A stretch of 45,331 bases of DNA, taken from positions 12,250 to 57,580 of the forward strand of contig NZ_LN611424.1 in NCBI RefSeq assembly GCF_000821245.2. The letters are read 5' to 3'. Within the stretch, counting starts at the first letter, position 1; each line of letters starts with the position of its first letter. Shown piece after piece: positions 40,820 to 45,331 of this stretch. Position numbers and translations under genes: made by a program. Under the pieces are notes generated by a model. It was not told the DNA's origin. It worked only from the letters and a program-made list of their open reading frames with translations, and did no database searches. The stretch comes from Virgibacillus senegalensis (GTDB lineage: Bacteria > Bacillota > Bacilli > Bacillales > Amphibacillaceae).

Positions 40820-42709
40820 ATGATATATGATGCTGGTCAATATGATGTAATAGTTGTAGGAGCAGGTCACGCCGGTTGTGAAGCTGCAATTGCATCGGCA
40901 AAGCGTGGGGCGAAAACCCTGATGCTATCGATGAACCTCGATAATGTAGCTTTCATGCCTTGTAATCCCTCGGTTGGCGGTCCTGCAAAAGGTGTCGTCG
41001 TAAGAGAGGTCGATGCACTCGGTGGTGTAATGGGGCAGGTTATCGACAAAACATATATTCAAATGCGTATGTTGAACACCGGAAAAGGACCCGCTGTACG
41101 GGCGCTCCGAGCACAAGCGGATAAACCGCTGTATATTCAGGAAATGAAACGCACCTTGGAAAACCAGGAAAACCTGACGATGAGACAGGGAATGGTGGAA
41201 AAGGTGATTGTTGAAAACGGCGAATGCAAAGGGGTCATCACGGAAACCCGGGCAGCCTATTATGCTAAGTCGGTTGTCATCACGACTGGTACGTTCATGC
41301 GCGGAAGAGTCATCATCGGGGATTTATCTTATGAAAGCGGGCCGAACAACCAGCGTGCATCAGTATCGTTGTCCGAGCATTTAGAAGAGCTCGGCATCGA
41401 ACTGGTTCGATTCAAAACCGGTACACCTCCGCGTGTAAACAGCCATTCGATCGATTACACAAAAACGGAAATTCAACCAGGGGATGAAAACCCGCAAACC
41501 TTTTCGTACGAAACAACAGAAGTGATTACCGACCAAATTCCATGCTGGCTGACGTATACGAACGAATTCACACATAAAATTATCGATGACAATCTTAGTC
41601 TGTCTGCCATGTATTCGGGAATGATCAAGGGTACTGGACCACGCTATTGTCCGTCCATTGAAGATAAAGTCGTCCGGTTCCATGATAAGCCACGTCACCA
41701 AATTTTCCTGGAACCGGAAGGAAGAAGTACAGAGGAAGTATATGTCCAAGGACTTTCTACGTCACTTCCTGAGTATGTTCAAAAAGAAATGCTGCAAACC
41801 ATTCCAGGGCTGGAAAATGCCGAAATCATGCGTGCCGGTTATGCGATCGAGTATGATGCAGTCGTACCGACTCAGCTGTGGCCGACATTGGAACTAAAAG
41901 CAATCCCAGGATTGTTTACTGCTGGACAAATAAATGGGACATCCGGATATGAAGAAGCCTCCGGACAAGGTATCATGGCCGGTATTAACGCCGCTGCCAA
42001 AGCGCTTGATAAGGAATCATTGATTCTGGACCGTTCCCAGGCTTACATTGGTGTCATGATCGATGACCTGGTGACAAAAGGAACAAACGAGCCATATCGT
42101 CTGTTGACTTCACGTGCTGAATACCGTTTGCTGCTTCGTCATGACAACGCCGATTTGCGTTTGACAGATATCGGTTATAAGCTTGGCACGATCAATCAGG
42201 AACGTTATGAACGGTTCTTGGAGAAAAAGCAGTTGATCGAACAAGAAAGAAAACGGTTGTCCAAAGTGATTCTGAAACCGGAACCGGAAATACAGGCAAT
42301 CATCGAGGAAGCTGGCGGAACTGCATTAAAAGAAGCCATCAAGGCTTCGGATCTGTTAAAACGTCCGGAAATAAAGTATGAGTTACTGGAAAAAGTAACC
42401 CCTGCAAACGAGGAACTGCCAGCTGGCGTCAAAGAACAAGTCGAGATTCAAACGAAGTACCAAGGCTATATTGATAAGTCCAATCAACAAGTTGAGCGGA
42501 TGAGAAAAATGGAAAACAAAAAGATACCGGAAGATATTGATTACGATGCTATCAGCGGTATCGCAACGGAAGCACGTGAAAAATTAAAACGCGTCAAGCC
42601 GTTGTCTGTCGGGCAGGCTTCCCGTATTTCGGGAGTGAATCCAGCAGACATCTCGATCCTGCTTGTTTATATCGAGCAAGGAAATGTCTCCCGTGTTGCC
42701 AATCAATAA
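40820..42709 (+). CDS. mnmG: tRNA uridine-5-carboxymethylaminomethyl modification enzyme MnmG
   Basis: A 629-residue FAD enzyme: dinucleotide motif [12 protein letters not shown] at the N-terminus, [19 protein letters not shown], and C-terminal [16 protein letters not shown]. It forms the MnmEG complex with the product of the gene 51 bases upstream. AAAGGAGAG precedes ATG 40820. Confidence 0.97.
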   Translation: MIYDAGQYDVIVVGAGHAGCEAAIASAKRGAKTLMLSMNLDNVAFMPCNPSVGGPAKGVVVREVDALGGVMGQVIDKTYIQMRMLNTGKGPAVRALRAQADKPLYIQEMKRTLENQENLTMRQGMVEKVIVENGECKGVITETRAAYYAKSVVITTGTFMRGRVIIGDLSYESGPNNQRASVSLSEHLEELGIELVRFKTGTPPRVNSHSIDYTKTEIQPGDENPQTFSYETTEVITDQIPCWLTYTNEFTHKIIDDNLSLSAMYSGMIKGTGPRYCPSIEDKVVRFHDKPRHQIFLEPEGRSTEEVYVQGLSTSLPEYVQKEMLQTIPGLENAEIMRAGYAIEYDAVVPTQLWPTLELKAIPGLFTAGQINGTSGYEEASGQGIMAGINAAAKALDKESLILDRSQAYIGVMIDDLVTKGTNEPYRLLTSRAEYRLLLRHDNADLRLTDIGYKLGTINQERYERFLEKKQLIEQERKRLSKVILKPEPEIQAIIEEAGGTALKEAIKASDLLKRPEIKYELLEKVTPANEELPAGVKEQVEIQTKYQGYIDKSNQQVERMRKMENKKIPEDIDYDAISGIATEAREKLKRVKPLSVGQASRISGVNPADISILLVYIEQGNVSRVANQ

Positions 42710-42734
42710 AATAAGGAAATGAAAGGATTTATCG

Positions 42735-43451
42735 ATGAATCTGGAAACCTTTCTAGCAGAGTTAGAAAAACATGGAATAACGTTAAACGATCGTCAAATC
42801 GATCAGTTTGATACGTATTTTCAAACATTGGTGGAATGGAACGAAAAAATGAATCTGACCGCTATTACGGAACGGGAAGAGGTTTATGCAAAGCATTTTT
42901 TTGATTCCATTTCCGCTGCTTTTTATCATGACTTCCAGGGACCGCTCCACGTTTGTGATGTCGGTGCAGGGGCAGGTTTTCCCAGTCTGCCGTTAAAAAT
43001 ATGTTTTCCGGAGTTGAAAGTGACCATTGTCGACTCGTTGAAAAAGCGGATTACATTTTTGAATCACCTGGCAAGCCAACTAGGTTTAAGCGATGTGGCC
43101 TTTTATCACGATCGGGCGGAAACATTCGGAAAGAATGATAAATTTCGTGCCCAATACGATATCGTCACAGCAAGGGCAGTAGCCCGCATGTCGGTATTGG
43201 CGGAATTGTGCCTGCCGCTTTGCAAGACAGGCGGAACATTTATCGCCATGAAAGGTCCTCAATTATCCGAGGAAATGCAGGATGCAGAGGCAGCCATTTC
43301 GGTTCTTGGAGGCGAAGCAATCGACACGCATACATTTGAATTGCCAGGAGAAAATGGCGAGCGGAATATTGCCATTTTAAAAAAGAATAGAAAAACCCCG
43401 AACAAATACCCAAGGAAGCCGGGAGTTCCAAACAGAACACCAATTACCTAA
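42735..43451 (+). CDS. rsmG: 16S rRNA (guanine527-N7)-methyltransferase
   Basis: A 238-residue SAM-dependent methyltransferase: N-terminal [26 protein letters not shown] loop [16 protein letters not shown], and [16 protein letters not shown]. The basic C-terminus [15 protein letters not shown] is typical. It follows mnmG after 25 bases. In most Bacillaceae noc comes next; here it does not. Confidence 0.96.
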   Translation: MNLETFLAELEKHGITLNDRQIDQFDTYFQTLVEWNEKMNLTAITEREEVYAKHFFDSISAAFYHDFQGPLHVCDVGAGAGFPSLPLKICFPELKVTIVDSLKKRITFLNHLASQLGLSDVAFYHDRAETFGKNDKFRAQYDIVTARAVARMSVLAELCLPLCKTGGTFIAMKGPQLSEEMQDAEAAISVLGGEAIDTHTFELPGENGERNIAILKKNRKTPNKYPRKPGVPNRTPIT

Positions 43452-43500
43452 TAAAACTGTTCGCATACTGCGTGCCGAGTGGAAGTAACAGAGCTAAGCT

Positions 43501-43547
43501 AAAAGAGTGATTTTCTTTTATAAACAAAAGAAAATCACTCTTTTTTT
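43501..43547 (+). terminator. Terminator after rsmG
   Basis: A long perfect stem of about 18 bp (core AAAGAGTGATTTTC and its complement) with a 6-base loop, followed by T7. Confidence 0.93.
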
Positions 43548-43604
43548 AAATGGGGACTTCTTATTTTCGGTTCTCGAAGATAGGTGGCTCTATACTGAAT
43601 GTGA

Positions 43605-43994
43605 TGGTGTCCCTGCAGTGTGCAAAAAGGTCCTGTTTTGTCCAACAAAGCCGTTCGGCTTTCCTTGCGTAAGCGTCGGTACTTATGTACCAGCTGTGGA
43701 CGCACCTTTTACGAGCGACTGCAGATGGTGGATTTTTATCAACGGTGTACGAGTGCTTTGAAAACAACGGCATTAACCTATATGGCCTTTCATTCTTTTA
43801 CCACCGCAGCCCGGTTGGCAGGAATGACCACCAACCGGTTACTCCGATTGTTTGATCAACAATAGCTAAAAACAAGAAAGGTTCTTCCTCGGGCAATAGC
43901 TATGGATGAGTTCAAAGAAGATGCAGGAGGAGAAAGGTTCCAAACCAATGTGGTGGACGTGGAGAATAGAGAGATTATTGACATCCTTCCCGAT
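43605..43994 (+). pseudogene. ISL3-type transposase remnant
   Basis: In one frame the sequence encodes a zinc-binding start (WCPCSV, then LRKRRYLCTSCGRTFYE), a helix-turn-helix-like part (SFTTAARLAGMTTNRLLRLFD) and, after an in-frame TAG at 43863, the catalytic start AIAMDEFKEDAGGERFQ followed by IIDILPDR. This order is typical of ISL3-family transposases. A stop at 43602 precedes it, and coding similarity ends where the repeat at 43995 begins. Clearly inactive; less than half the usual length. Confidence 0.8.
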
Positions 43995-44101
43995 AGAGGA
44001 AATAAGCGAGACTCCTGCGGAAAAACGGGCGGCCGAGACCCACAGCGGGCTTTGCGAGGAGGCTCGGGTGTTCGTCCGCGGAAAGCGAGTTTATTTCCTC
44101 T
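43995..44101. repeat. MITE-like repeat, copy 2, inserted in the transposase remnant
   Basis: A 107-bp GC-rich segment bounded by a perfect 11-bp inverted repeat, AGAGGAAATAA (43995-44005) and TTATTTCCTCT (44091-44101). Its interior (GCGAGACTCCTGCGG, GCTTTGCGAGGAGGCTCGG, CCGCGGAAAGCGAG) recalls a dispersed intergenic repeat common in Bacillaceae. No target duplication is evident. The following 44102-44328 shows no gene. Confidence 0.7.
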
Positions 44102-44328
44102 GCGGTCTGAGTAAAATAGCTGTTTTTAGAATGAGCCTTTCGATAAAGAGAGGATGGAAGAAAAATCACACCACCACATTTGACAGAGAACCAGATAGGT
44201 GCATTCAATGATGACGATTTTCAGGCCAAAGCAGCTGGTTAGCAAACAAACGGAAGGAAATTCCTCCACTTGTCTCGCTGTTTGAAAAGCAGAGTAATAC
44301 AATTCGTTAACTATTTCGTTACAAAGGT

Positions 44329-44357
44329 TTGTCACAGAGATAATCGGGGCATATAAC
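44329..44357 (+). promoter_or_regulatory. Probable promoter of the ATP-grasp gene
   Basis: TTGTCA (44329-44334), a 17-base spacer and TATAAC (44352-44357), 45 bases before the start codon. Confidence 0.55.
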
Positions 44358-44402
44358 AATTACTCACTGCTAGCATAAAAACAGCGATTTGGAGGATATA
44401 TT

Positions 44403-45331
44403 ATGAACATCTTACTAACATCCGGTGCAAGAAGAATAGATTTTATCGGCTTTTTTCAAGAAGCACTGAAAGAATCAGGAATCCTGGGAAACGTAATCGT
44501 TGCAGATCCAGACTATAATGCACCGTCGCTGCAGGTAGCGGATCGCTCCTACGTTATACCGCATCAGACAGAAGACAAATATACAGAAAAGATCCTGGAA
44601 ATATGCCGGGAAAACGAAATAGAAATGTTGATTCCTTTAAACGATTGGGAAGTACCGAAATTAGCAGAGAATAAAGCTTCCTTTTGTGAGTTAGGGGTTA
44701 AATTATTCATTCCCGACTATGAAATAGTGAAAAAGGTAAGGGACAAAGGGAATTATCAACAACTGCTTGGAGAAATCGGATTAAAAGCGCCGAAGACTTA
44801 TTTTACTATTGAGGAAGTCCAAGCCGGCATTAATAATGGTGAAAGCAATTTCCCATTTATTGTAAAACCGCGGAACGGCTCAGCGTCTATCGGCATTGAA
44901 ATTGTCAATACGATGGAGGAGCTGAAATCAGCTTACCAATTGGCTGTCCATAAAATTGAGGAATCACCACTACGCTTTGACACAGAAGTTGAACCAGAAG
45001 ACAATGTGATTGTCCAGGAAGTGATCGAAGGGGAAAAATTCAGCCTCGATATCGTAAATGACCTGGAAGGTAAATTTCTCACTTCGCTGGCCAGGAAACA
45101 GTTAGCTATGCGTGGGGGAGATGTCGATCGGACTATTACCAGTCAGGATCATGCCTTAGTGGAAATTGGCAAAAAAATCGGAGATCATTTTAAACACAAT
45201 GGTTATTTGAACACCGATGTTTTTTATGATGGGAAAGATTATTATATTATCGACATCAACCCGCGTTTTGGTGGCGGCTATGCTTTTTCACACGCAGCTG
45301 GAGCCAATATTCCAGCAGCATTTATTGCTCT
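44403..45331 (+). CDS. ATP-grasp domain protein, 3' end beyond window
   Basis: The first 309 codons are present, opening at ATG 44403 behind GGAGG. A PreATP-grasp domain (MNILLTSGARRIDFIGFF; DRSYVIP) is followed by an ATP-grasp fold. FIVKPRNGSASIGIEIV carries the ATP lysine, VIVQEVIEGEKFSLDIV follows, and YYIIDINPRFGGGYAFS holds the Asn/Arg metal and phosphate residues. The pattern is CarB-like, as in stand-alone carboxylate-amine ligases of surface polysaccharide or peptide pathways. Substrate unknown. It occupies the position where noc is expected. Confidence 0.85.
   Translation, partial: MNILLTSGARRIDFIGFFQEALKESGILGNVIVADPDYNAPSLQVADRSYVIPHQTEDKYTEKILEICRENEIEMLIPLNDWEVPKLAENKASFCELGVKLFIPDYEIVKKVRDKGNYQQLLGEIGLKAPKTYFTIEEVQAGINNGESNFPFIVKPRNGSASIGIEIVNTMEELKSAYQLAVHKIEESPLRFDTEVEPEDNVIVQEVIEGEKFSLDIVNDLEGKFLTSLARKQLAMRGGDVDRTITSQDHALVEIGKKIGDHFKHNGYLNTDVFYDGKDYYIIDINPRFGGGYAFSHAAGANIPAAFIA

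Noticed and set aside
43902-44211. Short frames across the transposase relic and repeat
   Set aside because: They combine the end of the relic with repeat sequence in different frames; not independent genes.

Overview
The window is the replication-origin neighbourhood of a low-to-moderate GC, spore-forming Bacillaceae chromosome. Gene content and order (rpmH, rnpA, yidC, jag, mnmE, mnmG, rsmG on one side of oriC; dnaA, dnaN, yaaA, recF, remB, gyrB, gyrA, yaaC, guaB, dacA, pdxS, pdxT, serS, dck, dgk on the other) match the Bacillus subtilis origin region. The TRAP-TAXI uptake genes and the HD-GYP gene suggest a Virgibacillus/Oceanobacillus-type relative rather than B. subtilis itself; the genus call is inference.

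Layout. 1-1071: 5' end of acsA (minus) with a cre site, then a yceI-family gene behind a strong promoter with an overlapping inverted repeat. 1147-5206: a gerA-type germinant receptor operon (A, B and C subunits) followed by an easily missed 53-residue two-helix D-type gene. 5279-9124: a 3.8 kb integrated element in tRNA-Arg(CCT), bounded by a 47-bp perfect direct repeat. It carries a tyrosine integrase, an ImmA-type protease, a lipoprotein, a small exported protein and a small membrane protein. 9371-10689: dgk-dck. 10800-16911 (minus): T-box-controlled proC, tRNA-Ser(TGA), T-box-controlled serS, pdxST and dacA. 17103-21721 (minus): ung and a TAXI-type TRAP transporter operon with a large hairpin after the receptor gene. 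22135-32407: guaB, yaaC (plus), a HD-GYP protein with a broken HD motif, gyrA, gyrB, remB, recF and yaaA.

The origin is bipartite. One DnaA-box cluster lies upstream of dnaA (35432-35772). The other lies between dnaA and dnaN (33806-33916), next to a GC patch, a TAG/TAA trinucleotide run and an AT-rich tract, the known Bacillus unwinding layout. A third DnaA-box cluster lies before mnmE (39141-39263). Apart from dgk-dck and yaaC, the core genes point away from oriC, co-directional with replication.

Synteny breaks after rsmG. Where noc/soj/spo0J would be expected there is an ISL3-type transposase relic cut by a short MITE-like repeat, then a 3'-truncated ATP-grasp gene. A second diverged copy of that repeat, in opposite orientation, sits in the dnaA-rpmH interval. 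The most unusual items are the small tRNA-Arg element (exported protein with an apparent AUU start, ImmA without its repressor partner), the degenerate HD-GYP protein, the extra DnaA-box cluster and the repeat copies around oriC. I found no CRISPR array, no rRNA gene and no obviously new multi-gene system.
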